Under the pieces are notes generated by a model that was not told where the DNA came from, did not search any database, and saw nothing but the letters and a program-made list of their open reading frames with translations. DNA of 64,000 bases from Desulfoscipio geothermicus DSM 3669. Lineage in GTDB: Bacteria > Bacillota > Desulfotomaculia > Desulfotomaculales > Desulfallaceae. The translations under genes and the position numbers were made by a program. Location of the stretch: contig NZ_FOYM01000015.1 of NCBI RefSeq assembly GCF_900115975.1, positions 1 through 64,000 on the forward strand, in the 5' to 3' direction. Below, piece after piece: positions 1 through 8,165 of the stretch. How positions within the stretch are numbered: position 1 is the stretch's first letter; every line of letters starts with the position of its first letter.

Positions 1-116
1 GCGTAGATCTTGTTATAGTCAAGCGCATGGGAATAAAGTCGCTGTTTATCGGATTTATTGGCTCCCTGGTTATTTCAGTTGCCGGCTTATTAGCTATTCG
101 TACCCTACATTTTTAA
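1..116 (+). CDS. C-terminal end of a membrane protein, probably YeiH family (5' part outside window)
   Basis: An open frame enters from the window edge and ends with TAA at 114-116. The last 37 codons read as a short basic stretch (VIVKRMG) followed by one hydrophobic helix (SLFIGFIGSLVISVAGLLAI). This ending resembles the last helix of YeiH-type putative sulfate exporters (UPF0324). The family guess is supported by context, because yeiH-type genes often sit beside a LysR regulator, as here. Too little sequence is present to be certain; any multi-pass membrane protein could end this way. Confidence 0.45.
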   Translation, partial: VDLVIVKRMGIKSLFIGFIGSLVISVAGLLAIRTLHF

Positions 117-133
117 GGTTGGGAGGTTTTAAA

Positions 134-637
134 ATGCTGAGCAAGTTAGCAGAAGAGCTGTTGGCCAAAAATCAACTGGAGGCTGTGAATACATCCATTG
201 ACAGAATTATCCTGGCAGTGGACGGTTCTGCTCCGGCTATTGAAGCAACTAAATATGCAATTGGTTTAGCTAAACGGAACAGCTCAGAAATAATTGCTAT
301 ATTTGTCGATCCAGATGGAGAAGACGCAGTCATCCCAGAAAATGAATGGGAGCTGCTGGCTAAAAAGACTAAGCGAGTTCGCTATGGATTAGCAGGCTTA
401 AAGCTTGCCCATAAATACGGTAAAGCATACTGTATAAATGTGAAATTGCTTCTTTTAAGCGGCAATCCCGTGAAGCAAATCATTAACGTTGCTGAAAAAG
501 AAGGAGCTGACTTAATCATTACAGGAGATACCGGCTTAACAGGAATTAAAAGAATAGCTTTAGGAAGCATAGCTGAAGCTGTAGTTGAAGCATCTGACGT
601 TCCTGTTCTAGTTGTTAAAGGGAGGAAAATATTGTGA
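134..637 (+). CDS. Universal stress protein (UspA family)
   Basis: A 167-residue single-domain UspA-fold protein. It opens the fold with DRIILAVDGSAPA and closes with the nucleotide-binding signature GDTGLTGIKRIALGSIAE followed by VPVLVVKG, which matches the ATP-binding G-x2-G-x9-G-S type. ATG at 134 is chosen because GGGAGG lies 7 bases upstream; an in-frame TTG at 119 lies before that ribosome site. The stop overlaps the start of the LysR gene by four bases (GTGA), so the two are translationally coupled. The partner process is unknown. Confidence 0.9.
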   Translation: MLSKLAEELLAKNQLEAVNTSIDRIILAVDGSAPAIEATKYAIGLAKRNSSEIIAIFVDPDGEDAVIPENEWELLAKKTKRVRYGLAGLKLAHKYGKAYCINVKLLLLSGNPVKQIINVAEKEGADLIITGDTGLTGIKRIALGSIAEAVVEASDVPVLVVKGRKIL

Positions 638-1554
638 ATTTATACCAGTTTCATATTTTTAAAACAGTGGCTGATAAAAAGAGTTTTTCCGGGGCTGCAC
701 AAGCCCTTTTTATCTCTCAGCCGGCAGTCAGTATGCATATTAAATCTCTGGAAGACCATTTTGGTACAAGATTGTTTGATCGTAACACCCAACAAGTAAC
801 TATCACAGAAGCTGGTCGTATTCTATATGAATATGTGGAAAAGATCTTGTCATTGCTGGATGAAGCAGAAAAAGATATTTCCGCTCTTACCGGCTGTATA
901 CGAGGCACCTTATCGGTAGGAGCAAGTTTTACCTTGGGCGAATACGTGATTCCGCAAGTTTTGGGGTGCTTTAAAAAACAACATCCCCAGGTAAGGGCTT
1001 TACTAAAAGTGACCAACACAGAACAAATAGTTAAGCTGGTGTTAAAGCAGGCGCTGGACTTAGGGCTTGTGGAAAGTCGCGTGGATAACTTTGAATTGAT
1101 TGTAAAACCTTTTATGAAAGACGAACTGGTTGTTTTACTTCCCGTCGACCATCCCTTGGCTGGTAAGAAGTTTATCTTAATTGATGAACTTGTGGCGTTG
1201 CCTTTTATCTTAAGAGAACAAGGGTCGGGTACAAGGAAGATAACCGAAGATAGATTAAAGGAAGCAGGTATAAATCTATCTGAATTAAACGTGGTTATGG
1301 AATTAGGAAGTACCGAAGCAGTAAAGGAGGCTGTGGAAGCCGGGTTTGGTGCAACAATTATTTCTAAATGGGCAGTACAAAAAGAATTGAAGTTGGGTAC
1401 TCTCGTTTCGGTTAAAGTCAAGGAGGTTTCTTTAGTACGAAAGTTTTATGTAATTTATAATAAAAACAAGTTCCAAACACCGGTAGTGAAGGAATTCATA
1501 TCTTTTCTGAGTTCATTTTGCTTTCAGGAAAATTCAGTCGAAAAACTTGCCTAG
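634..1554 (+). CDS. LysR-family transcriptional regulator
   Basis: A 306-residue LysR regulator. Residues 1-60 form the winged HTH (FKTVADKKSFSGAAQALFIS, then QPAVSMHIKSLE); residues 90-295 form the periplasmic-binding-like effector domain. The start is GTG inside the stop of the universal stress gene. The effector domain resembles CysB/YeiE-type and selenium-metabolism-associated LysR proteins that sense small anions, which fits the YeiH-like gene upstream, but the ligand is inference. No recognisable terminator follows directly; a hairpin array begins about 100 bases downstream. Confidence 0.92.
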   Translation: MNLYQFHIFKTVADKKSFSGAAQALFISQPAVSMHIKSLEDHFGTRLFDRNTQQVTITEAGRILYEYVEKILSLLDEAEKDISALTGCIRGTLSVGASFTLGEYVIPQVLGCFKKQHPQVRALLKVTNTEQIVKLVLKQALDLGLVESRVDNFELIVKPFMKDELVVLLPVDHPLAGKKFILIDELVALPFILREQGSGTRKITEDRLKEAGINLSELNVVMELGSTEAVKEAVEAGFGATIISKWAVQKELKLGTLVSVKVKEVSLVRKFYVIYNKNKFQTPVVKEFISFLSSFCFQENSVEKLA

Positions 1555-1659
1555 GAACTTGGTCAAAAGGTCTATTTTTAAAGGCGCGAATTGTTCATCG
1601 TCAAGATTACCTTCTACCTTCTGTCTGACTCGATAGTAAAAAGAGTTTTTAGGAATTCG

Positions 1660-2190
1660 CTCTTGCCGATTGTCCATATCGGCAAAGCTTAGTTGTTCGT
1701 CTCTATTCCCGAGCGGTTAATGGAAGAAATCTTTGATTAAAGGCGAAATCCCCTTTCTCATGTGAGAAAGGGGATTTCTTGTAAAGCCCGTAATGACCTA
1801 CGCTACAACCACTATGAGTATCTGCGTAGCCCACGACAATCTTTCGACTACCGCAGACCATTACGATACCCATAATGATCTTTGCTCGACTATTATGGAT
1901 ACCTGATGAGCCTGCAGCAATCTCTCGACTGCTGCAAACCCAAACAAAACTCGACAACAACACTTTAACATGTTAAATTGTAAAATTTTTCGGCACCCAT
2001 AATAATCTTAGCTCGACCGGTAAACATCCCTTGTGACCATATGACAATCCTTCGGACTGCCATACAGCCTGCCGGAACATTTACTGATCTGCCCGCCGGC
2101 TAATATCGAACCAACGCTGATCCGATATTAACCTTTGGCCGACTGTTACAGAGCCTTTATGACCCTGTAACAATCTTGGCTCGGCCATTA
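1660..2190. repeat. Degenerate tandem array of small hairpins, period about 42 bp
   Basis: This gene-free stretch holds about eight related units. Each carries a loop-like motif close to CAATCTTTCGACT, aligned at 1839, 1879, 1920, 2005, 2047, 2087, 2131 and 2173, so spacing is 40-44 bp with one unit (near 1960) badly decayed. Flanks pair with each other in a unit-specific way: TTGCCGAT/ATCGGCAA (1663/1678), CATAAT/ATTATG around 1879, GCAGCA/TGCTGC around 1920, TAATATCG/CGATATTA (2101/2123) and GTTACAG/CTGTAAC (2145/2164). Stems differ while the loop is kept, which is compensatory change. No reading frame explains it. Function unknown. Confidence 0.7.
1746..1777. terminator. Perfect 15-bp inverted repeat, probable terminator
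   Basis: AAATCCCCTTTCTCA and its exact complement are separated by only two bases (TG). A short TTTCTT follows on the plus strand, so this may end the LysR transcript about 200 bases after its stop. It stands at the left edge of the hairpin array and could alternatively belong to it. Confidence 0.6.
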
Positions 2191-2280
2191 CGAACCTTGC
2201 ATTTATATAGTGCCCGGTCTAAACAAAATTATAACTGCCAATTATTAGAAATTTTATGCTAAATAAAGCCGGGTGTACGC

Positions 2281-2313
2281 TAAAGAAAAAAAACGCCCCT
2301 CTTGAGAGGCGTT
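2281..2313 (-). terminator. Intrinsic terminator of spoVT
   Basis: On the minus strand a 10-bp stem (AACGCCTCTC with GAGGGGCGTT, one G-U pair) is followed by a run of seven T and then CTTTA. The stem begins inside the last codons of spoVT. Confidence 0.85.
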
Positions 2314-2845
2314 ATTCCTCCATCTGCTTGGCCAGGAAAGAAGCCGCCGTTTCCGAAAGTTTTCTTTCCAGGTCACCCATTTTGGTGTCCTCATTGGAAG
2401 TGATGATCACAGCCCCGATGGCGTCGCCGTTGGCCACGATCGGGGAAATAACGCTGTTCTTAAACATCACCCGCTCATCAGCGGTAAAACTGTGTTCCTC
2501 TTCGATAATCTGGGTCTGCCGGTTGTTGATTATTTCTTCCAGCATGCCCCCGATGGGCTTTTTCAATAAATCTTTTTTATAACCGCCGGACACGGCGATT
2601 ACCTCATCGCGGTCGGCGATACATACCACGTGCCCCAGGGCCTCATGCAGCGAGTCGGCATATTCCTTGGCAAATTCCCCCAGCTCGTTAATGGGCGAAT
2701 ATTTCTTTAAAATTACCTCCCCCTCACGATCCACGTATATTTCCAGGGGCTCGCCTTCACGAATACGCATGGTACGCCTGATTTCTTTCGGTATCACAAC
2801 TCGACCAAGGTCGTCTATCCTTCTAACAATGCCGGTAGCTTTCAT
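2312..2845 (-). CDS. spoVT: Stage V sporulation protein T (SpoVT)
   Basis: A 177-residue protein, the family's usual length. Residues 1-50 are an AbrB/SpoVT swapped-hairpin DNA-binding domain (IVRRIDDLGRVVIPKEIRRT). Residues 55-177 are a GAF-like domain ending in a helical tail (SETAASFLAKQMEE). SpoVT acts in the forespore downstream of sigma-G and adjusts spore coat and germination genes. ATG at 2845 has a CCTCC-complement ribosome site just upstream. The gene stands alone with its own terminator, and it is strong evidence that the organism forms spores. Confidence 0.96.
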   Translation of the reverse strand: MKATGIVRRIDDLGRVVIPKEIRRTMRIREGEPLEIYVDREGEVILKKYSPINELGEFAKEYADSLHEALGHVVCIADRDEVIAVSGGYKKDLLKKPIGGMLEEIINNRQTQIIEEEHSFTADERVMFKNSVISPIVANGDAIGAVIITSNEDTKMGDLERKLSETAASFLAKQMEE

Positions 2846-3069
2846 GAGAGCTTTAAACCTCCTTTATTAAATCTTGTTTTAGTAATATCCTAATTTTGAC
2901 CAAACCATTACAGGAAACCATTGCAAAAAAAAATAACCCCTGCCAAAAGCCAAACTTATAAAAACAATTTCTAATTAATAAAATTTAAAAACCATGGCCG
3001 CACTTTGACCCAATAAAACCTGGAAATATCAAAGGCATGAAAATTGCAGTAAAGTATGATAAAATTAAT

Positions 3070-3100
3070 AAAAAACCCGCCTTGCGGCAGGTTTTAATTT
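3070..3100. terminator. Bidirectional hairpin in the spoVT-frdC gap
   Basis: AAAACCCGCC pairs with GGCAGGTTTT (one mismatch) around a TTG loop, with A-runs before and T-runs after, so it can act on both strands. No gene long enough to be terminated here was found between 2870 and 3060. The rest of the 2846-3394 gap is AT-rich and holds only the promoter regions of spoVT and frdC. Confidence 0.55.
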
Positions 3101-3394
3101 TTCACGGCGCTTATTGCACCACAACTCGCACCGCAAATCTATATCAACATATATTTGTTACAGGCAAAGGAACTTCTCACCCTGGTGTCTAATTTTTATA
3201 TTGTAATAAATTTAAAAAATTTAGATGCATTTTCTTTAATTTCCTAATAATTAATTTTTTAATTAAAATACATAAATCAATCTTTAAAGGAGGGATAGCT
3301 TATCAGCAAACACTGCATTCATTCTTTTAAAGCGTTCGGCTGAACGTGACAAGCAGATGTAAAACCCGGAACCTTGAACAAGAAAGGAGAAGAA

Positions 3395-4030
3395 ATGTTG
3401 CTACAAAAAACCCTTAGCAAAAGCAACAAAACCGACCTGTATCTGGATTTGGTCGAACTGACCAGCGGGCTTCTCCTGGTGGGATTCTTGTGGACACACA
3501 TGCTATTTGTAGCCACCATCTTGATCTCCCAGGACACCTTTAACAAATTATCTGAATTTCTTGACACATATTATCTTTCTTACATCGGTATTCCATTTAT
3601 CATTGTCATTGCTCTTTTTCATTTTGTCATTGCCGGCCGCAGAATTCCCACCCGGATACAGGAGCAGCGCATTGTCTGGCGGCACGCCAAAATGCTGCGC
3701 CATACCGATACCTGGACCTGGGTTTTCCAGACCATCACGGGCATGGCCATTCTGGTGCTGGGCGGCATCCACGTGTGGATGATTACCACGGGGTGGCCCA
3801 TCCGCGCCATAAACAGCGCCGAGCGCATGGAGTCCTTCTGGTGGTTCTACCTGGTACTGCTGATTGTGGGTGAGTATCACGCCGGTTTCGGCATTTATCG
3901 CCAGTTTGTCAAGTGGGGATGGTTCCCCCGTAAGCCCATCGGCTACATTTCCAAGGTCATAACCGCCATTATTCTTGTCCTGGGGCTGGCAGCAATGGTT
4001 GTCTTTGTCCAGTTAGGAGGTACCCTATGA
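3395..4030 (+). CDS. frdC: Succinate dehydrogenase/fumarate reductase cytochrome b subunit (diheme type)
   Basis: A 211-residue membrane anchor with five predicted helices. Histidines at 35, 76, 126 and 162 have spacing close to the four heme-b ligands of Wolinella FrdC, so two hemes are expected. It anchors the flavoprotein and iron-sulfur subunits and exchanges electrons with menaquinone. ATG 3395 is preferred over an in-frame ATG at 3374 because AAAGGAG lies between them at the right distance. It overlaps frdA by four bases. The gene order C-A-B is that of the Wolinella and Bacillus type enzymes. Confidence 0.9.
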   Translation: MLLQKTLSKSNKTDLYLDLVELTSGLLLVGFLWTHMLFVATILISQDTFNKLSEFLDTYYLSYIGIPFIIVIALFHFVIAGRRIPTRIQEQRIVWRHAKMLRHTDTWTWVFQTITGMAILVLGGIHVWMITTGWPIRAINSAERMESFWWFYLVLLIVGEYHAGFGIYRQFVKWGWFPRKPIGYISKVITAIILVLGLAAMVVFVQLGGTL

Positions 4031-5856
4031 GCATATACCAAACACACATGACAGACGTACTGGTTGTAGGCGCGGGACTGGCCGGCGAAAGAATCGCCGT
4101 GGAAGCGGCTTCGCAGGGACAGGATGTTATAATTTTGAGCCTGGTTCCCCCCCGTCGTTCCCACAGCACAGCGGCCCAGGGCGGCATGCAGGCTTCACTG
4201 GGCAACTGCGCCATGGGCGAGGGAGACAATCCTGACGTGCACTTTGCCGATACCGTCAAAGGCTCCGACTGGGGCTGTGACCAGGAGGTGGCCAGGCTTT
4301 TCGTAGAAACCGCCCCCGTAGCGGTGCGGGAGATGGCTGTCTGGGGCGTCCCCTGGAGCCGTGTGGTGGCCGGTCAAAGGACCCTCCCCGACGGCCGGGT
4401 AATTGAGGAGAAAAAGGAAAAAGAAGGGCTGATCACCGCCCGGGACTTCGGCGGTACCGCCAAGTGGCGCACCTGTTACACCGCGGACGGAACAGGTCAT
4501 ACCCTGCAGTACACCATGGACAGTATGGTCATTAAGATGGGCATCACGGTCCACGACCGCACCGAGGCCATTTCCCTGATTCACGACGGAGAACAATGCA
4601 TCGGCGTAGTGGCCCGCTGCCTGCGCACCGGCGACTTGCGGGTGTATATCGCCAAGACAACGGTAATTTGCACCGGTGGCTACGGCAGGTTGTACAGCGC
4701 TTCCACCAACGCGGTGATCAACGAGGGGAACGGCATGTTTGTCGCCCTCAATACCGGCGTGGTCCCCCTGGGCAACATGGAAGCCGTGCAATTCCACCCC
4801 ACGGGCATGGTGCCGGTATGGATTCTGATTACGGAAGGTGCCCGGGGTGACGGCGGTTACTTGCTGGATAAAAACCTGGACCGTTTCATGCCCGACTACG
4901 AACCCAAGAAAAAAGAACTGGCCTCCCGGGACGTGGTTTCCCGCCGTATGACCCAGCACATGCGTAAAGGCCTGGGCGTGGACAGTCCCTACGGCCCGCA
5001 CCTGTGGCTGGACATCAGGCACCTGGGAGCTGAACATATCAATACCAACCTGCGGGAAATCGCCAACATCGCCCGCAATTTTGCCGGCGTCGACCCGGTA
5101 AAGGATTTAATCCCGGTTCGACCCACCCAGCACTACAGCATGGGCGGGGTGCGCACCAACAAGGACGGCGCGGCTTACGGGCTGCGCGGCCTGTTTGCCG
5201 CCGGCGAAGCGGCCTGCTGGGACCTGCACGGTTTCAACCGCCTGGGCGGCAACTCCCTGGCTGAAACCATCACCGCCGGCCGGATCATCGGTAAGAAAGT
5301 GGCCGAGTATACCAAAGATGCCACGATTAATTATAACTACCAGCTGGTCGACGATGCCGTCAAGGAACAGGAAAACCGCATCAAGGCCCTGGTCAACGGC
5401 TGGCACGGCAAGGAAAACGTATACGAAATCCGCAACGAGATGGAAAAGAACCTGATGGATTACGTGGGCATTTTCCGCAACGGCAAAGATTTGCAAAAGG
5501 CTGTAGACAACCTGCGGGAAGTTTACCATCGCTCGCTGAAGATCGGCCTGCGTTCCAACGGCGAAGGACCTAACCCCGAGTTGGCCCAGGCGCTGCGCAT
5601 GCCCGGCATGGTCCGGCTGGCGCTGTGCATAGCTTACGGCGCGTTGATGCGTACCGAAAGCCGCGGCAGTCACGCCCGGGAAGACTACCCCAAGCGGGAC
5701 GACACCAACTGGCTCAAGCGCACCCTGGCTTACTGGCCGGAGGGCGCGGACCTGCCCGAATTGAAATACGAACCGGTGAAGATCACCGAACTGCCGCCGG
5801 GAGACCGCGGTTACGGCGAATCCTCGGCTGAATCACAAGGAGGCAAAAATGGCTGA
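4027..5856 (+). CDS. frdA: Succinate dehydrogenase/fumarate reductase flavoprotein subunit
   Basis: A 609-residue flavoprotein. The FAD dinucleotide fold is at residues 11-20 (VLVVGAGLAG), and the covalent FAD-histidine motif RSHSTAAQGG puts the linked histidine at residue 46. HPTGM and the later ACWDLHGFNRLGGNSLAET block are typical of the capping and FAD domains. It interconverts succinate and fumarate. It overlaps frdC and frdB by 4 and 8 bases, so all three are made together. In syntrophic or sulfate-reducing Firmicutes the enzyme can serve either direction; sequence alone does not decide. Confidence 0.96.
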   Translation: MSIYQTHMTDVLVVGAGLAGERIAVEAASQGQDVIILSLVPPRRSHSTAAQGGMQASLGNCAMGEGDNPDVHFADTVKGSDWGCDQEVARLFVETAPVAVREMAVWGVPWSRVVAGQRTLPDGRVIEEKKEKEGLITARDFGGTAKWRTCYTADGTGHTLQYTMDSMVIKMGITVHDRTEAISLIHDGEQCIGVVARCLRTGDLRVYIAKTTVICTGGYGRLYSASTNAVINEGNGMFVALNTGVVPLGNMEAVQFHPTGMVPVWILITEGARGDGGYLLDKNLDRFMPDYEPKKKELASRDVVSRRMTQHMRKGLGVDSPYGPHLWLDIRHLGAEHINTNLREIANIARNFAGVDPVKDLIPVRPTQHYSMGGVRTNKDGAAYGLRGLFAAGEAACWDLHGFNRLGGNSLAETITAGRIIGKKVAEYTKDATINYNYQLVDDAVKEQENRIKALVNGWHGKENVYEIRNEMEKNLMDYVGIFRNGKDLQKAVDNLREVYHRSLKIGLRSNGEGPNPELAQALRMPGMVRLALCIAYGALMRTESRGSHAREDYPKRDDTNWLKRTLAYWPEGADLPELKYEPVKITELPPGDRGYGESSAESQGGKNG

Positions 5857-6604
5857 TCGTGAATTAACCTTTGAAATATTTCGCTATAACCCGCAAAAGC
5901 CCGAAACAAAACCATACCTCCAGACCTACAAGCTGAAAGAAACCACGGGCATGACCGTATTTGTGGCCCTGAACATGATTCGCGAGGAACAGGACCCGTC
6001 CCTGATGTTCGATTTCGTGTGCCGGGCCGCCATCTGCGGTTCCTGCGCCATGATCATCAACGGGCGGCCCCGGCTGGCTTGCAAAACCCTGACCAAGACG
6101 CTGCCGGCCAAAATCAAACTGTTCCCGCTGCCGGTGTTTAAACTGATCGGCGACCTGTCCGTGGATACCGGCACCTGGTTCAGGCACCTGTCCCTGAAAA
6201 CCGAAAGCTGGATTCACACCAGCAAAACATTCGACCCCAAGGCCCAGGAAGAACGCATGGACAACAAAACGGCGCTGGAAATATACGAGGCCGAGCGCTG
6301 CATCGAGTGCGGCTGCTGTATTGCCGGCTGTGCCACCGCCAACATCCGGGAAGATTTCCTGGGCGCCGCGGGCATCAACCGGGTGGCCCGCTTCATGGTC
6401 GACCCCCGGGACGAACGCACCCCGGAACAATATTTTGAGGTGGTGGGTTCCGAGGAAGGCGCTTTTGGCTGCATGGGCCTGATGGCCTGCGACGACAACT
6501 GCCCCATGGAACTGCCGCTGCAGATGCAGCTGGCCTTTGTACGCCGCAAAATTGCCAAAATCGGGCTGGGCGTCAAGGAGAAAAAAGGCGTCAAACTGGC
6601 GTAA
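5849..6604 (+). CDS. frdB: Succinate dehydrogenase/fumarate reductase iron-sulfur subunit
   Basis: A 251-residue protein with the full set of cluster ligands. Cysteines 58, 63, 66 and 78 bind [2Fe-2S]; 151, 154, 157 and 218 bind [4Fe-4S]; 161, 208 and 214 bind [3Fe-4S]. It carries electrons between the flavin and the hemes. The start ATG follows AAGGAGG inside the end of frdA. No T-run terminator lies directly after the stop, only a GC-rich repeat-like sequence (6606-6640) and the leader of the next gene. Confidence 0.95.
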   Translation: MADRELTFEIFRYNPQKPETKPYLQTYKLKETTGMTVFVALNMIREEQDPSLMFDFVCRAAICGSCAMIINGRPRLACKTLTKTLPAKIKLFPLPVFKLIGDLSVDTGTWFRHLSLKTESWIHTSKTFDPKAQEERMDNKTALEIYEAERCIECGCCIAGCATANIREDFLGAAGINRVARFMVDPRDERTPEQYFEVVGSEEGAFGCMGLMACDDNCPMELPLQMQLAFVRRKIAKIGLGVKEKKGVKLA

Positions 6605-6652
6605 GTCGGTGGCCGGTCGCCGGTGGTCAGTGATCGGCAAAAAATATCCCTT

Positions 6653-6711
6653 CCTTGTATAATTTCCGGTAAATCCCTGAATAATAAACGGGGTAAATAA
6701 ATTATACAAGG
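6653..6711 (+). promoter_or_regulatory. 13-bp perfect inverted repeat overlapping the ribosome site of the coat gene
   Basis: CCTTGTATAATTT (6653-6665) is matched exactly by AAATTATACAAGG (6699-6711). The right arm runs into the Shine-Dalgarno sequence AAGGGAGG of the gene starting at 6722. In RNA the hairpin would partly bury the ribosome site; as DNA it could be an operator. The left arm also contains a TATAAT-like hexamer. Confidence 0.55.
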
Positions 6712-6721
6712 GAGGAATACC

Positions 6722-7378
6722 ATGAAAACAGGAACCCGCGAAGCAATGGTGCTCAGTGAAGTATTGCGGAGCAACGCCTGCATGATCGACCATTACAACC
6801 TCTATATGACCGGCTGCCAGGACCAGCAACTGCGAACCATCCTGGACCGCCAGCAAAGACATACCCTGGACAGTTTTCAGAGGCTGATTCAAATGATGCA
6901 AAGCCACGGTCTGGACACCAGTAACATTCCGCTGCCCACCACCATGTCCGTCACTGCGGGCGGCGCACAAACCACCACCGGCGCGGCCCAGTACGGCACT
7001 CAGTGGACCGGCCGGCAGTACGGCCAGCAAACCGGAACCACGTCCTACTCAGCGCAGTACACCGCCGGCAGTCCGGCCGTGGGCACCCAGATGACCGCCG
7101 GACAGCCCGGAACCCAGGCACCCACATTTAACGACCGGACTATTTCCGAGGGCGCGCTGCTTTTCCACAAATCCGGTGCGGAGATCAATACCAGGGCCGC
7201 CCTGGAAAGTTCCGAGCCGCACATCAGAAACGCCCTGACTAACATGGCCCGCAACTGCATAGAAATGTCCTACGAACTATACAATTACATGTCCCAGCGG
7301 GGCTGGTACCAGTTGCCCACCACCCCGCAAAACTTTGTCACCCACTCACCCACCCAGCAGCAATACCCCCCTCAATAA
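6722..7378 (+). CDS. CotF-like spore coat protein
   Basis: A 218-residue protein in three parts. Residues 1-70 (REAMVLSEVLRSNACMIDHY) and 140-205 (ISEGALLFHKSGAEINTRAA) are the paired helices of the ferritin-like coat F fold. Between them, residues 75-135 are a low-complexity linker rich in Gln, Thr, Gly and Ala with YGTQWTG/YGQQTG-like repeats. CotF-family proteins are structural parts of the spore coat. The linker is longer than in plain CotF. It stands alone between frdB and a strong terminator, with a hairpin over its ribosome site. Confidence 0.8.
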   Translation: MKTGTREAMVLSEVLRSNACMIDHYNLYMTGCQDQQLRTILDRQQRHTLDSFQRLIQMMQSHGLDTSNIPLPTTMSVTAGGAQTTTGAAQYGTQWTGRQYGQQTGTTSYSAQYTAGSPAVGTQMTAGQPGTQAPTFNDRTISEGALLFHKSGAEINTRAALESSEPHIRNALTNMARNCIEMSYELYNYMSQRGWYQLPTTPQNFVTHSPTQQQYPPQ

Positions 7379-7394
7379 GGGGGGGTTTTATTTT
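7364..7394 (+). terminator. Intrinsic terminator after the coat gene
   Basis: ACCCCCCT pairs with the run of seven G around a short AATAA loop; TTTTATTTT follows. The left arm overlaps the last codons of the coat gene. Confidence 0.88.
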
Positions 7395-7518
7395 GGTCAA
7401 ATTATACCACCTCATCAAGCAAATAATTAATCACCAGACGGCATCCACCCAGCAAATTTCCGCTTCCATACAGGAACTGACCGCTTCGGTCAACAAAATC
7501 AAACAGGTACTTCGTTAA
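7393..7518 (+). pseudogene. Remnant of a methyl-accepting chemotaxis protein C-terminus
   Basis: Forty-one codons end at TAA 7516-7518 and read as heptad-patterned coiled coil with STQQISASIQELTASVNKIK, which is very like the signalling helix of chemoreceptors. There is no start codon with a ribosome site; the frame begins inside the preceding terminator's T-run. It is best read as the leftover tail of a deleted receptor gene. It lies directly upstream of a c-di-GMP-controlled locus, in keeping with a lost motility or chemotaxis region. Confidence 0.6.
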
Positions 7519-7585
7519 CTGCAATAATAAGAAAGAGAATAAATTATTTAAATTTAAAAAATAATTAAGAAATTTAGACATTTTT

Positions 7586-7615
7586 TTGACATTGTGTTTC
7601 TAATTATTATATAAT
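7586..7615 (+). promoter_or_regulatory. Sigma-A-type promoter of the c-di-GMP riboswitch transcript
   Basis: A perfect TTGACA (7586-7591) and a perfect TATAAT (7610-7615) are 18 bases apart. Transcription would start near 7622, just at the 5' end of the riboswitch aptamer. Confidence 0.85.
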
Positions 7616-7621
7616 TTGAGC

Positions 7622-7715
7622 AATAACAACAAACCGGGCAAACCGTTCGAAAGATCGGGACGCAAAGCTATGGGCCTAAGGTTATTAAGCTAAGGTCGCC
7701 TGGCTGCTGAAATAA
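7622..7715 (+). promoter_or_regulatory. c-di-GMP-I (GEMM) riboswitch aptamer
   Basis: The conserved GEMM-I blocks occur in order: GGGCAAACC, a small hairpin with CGAAAG, GGGACGCAAAGC, GGGCCTAAGG, and the closing GGTCGCCTGGCTGC. These form the two parallel helices with the tetraloop-receptor contact that bind cyclic di-GMP. A terminator follows at 7741, so ligand binding probably decides between termination and read-through into the FapA-like gene and perhaps the HD-GYP gene. Confidence 0.93.
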
Positions 7716-7740
7716 CGTGCAGCTATGCCGTTTTTCAGCC

Positions 7741-7772
7741 GGCCACCGGGACATACCCCGTGGCCTTTTTTC
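7741..7772 (+). terminator. Riboswitch expression-platform terminator
   Basis: GGCCACCGGG pairs with CCCCGTGGCC around ACATA, followed by seven T. It lies 26 bases after the c-di-GMP aptamer and before the first downstream ribosome site (GGGGAGGAGGG near 7817). Confidence 0.9.
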
Positions 7773-7836
7773 AACTGCGCAGTGTTTTTTTATCCATAAG
7801 GACTGGAAAAACTTTTTGGGGAGGAGGGATACTTAC

Positions 7837-8142
7837 ATGACCAGCGAAAAAAAATTAGCCAAACTAATCGATGAATTACTTGAAGAGTATATGGGGACAA
7901 AATATAAAAGAACAGATGATAATAGTTTACCGGCAACAACAGCAGAAAGCCCGTCAATAAATGATAATATCGAAGCAAAAATGAATAACCGGTTAAGCAA
8001 AAATTTTTTCAATAATAAATACTCCGATAAATATAATGCTGAATCGGCAAAACAGCTCCCCCCCGGCCTGGTATGGGTAAAAAACAATGAAATCCACGTT
8101 CAGGGTCTGCCGGGCCAAAACATATTCCACCCAGGAACCTGA
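7837..8142 (+). CDS. Short protein, probably the 5' part of a broken FapA/DUF342 gene
   Basis: A 101-residue frame starts at ATG 7837 after GGGGAGGAGGG, the first start beyond the riboswitch terminator. Residues 1-20 are a charged helix and the middle is polar and Asn-rich. The end, GLVWVKNNEIHVQGLPG, resembles the strand that opens the FapA (DUF342) domain, where it normally continues for several hundred residues. Here the frame stops at once and the adjacent frame continues as a DUF342 C-terminus. I read the two as one decayed gene, although this half could still be translated under c-di-GMP control. Confidence 0.6.
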   Translation: MTSEKKLAKLIDELLEEYMGTKYKRTDDNSLPATTAESPSINDNIEAKMNNRLSKNFFNNKYSDKYNAESAKQLPPGLVWVKNNEIHVQGLPGQNIFHPGT

Positions 8143-8165
8143 CTGTCGAAAAAATACAATTATTA

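Noticed and set aside
1703-1963. 86-codon minus-strand frame in the hairpin array
   Set aside because: It runs through the repeat units and the 15-bp inverted repeat; its apparent protein repeats come from the DNA repeats.
1660-2190. CRISPR array
   Set aside because: Units are degenerate, stems vary, spacers are not unique between identical repeats, and no cas genes are near.
5864-7030. 388-codon minus-strand frame opposite frdB
   Set aside because: It is the antisense shadow of frdB and the coat gene; the plus-strand genes have full motifs.
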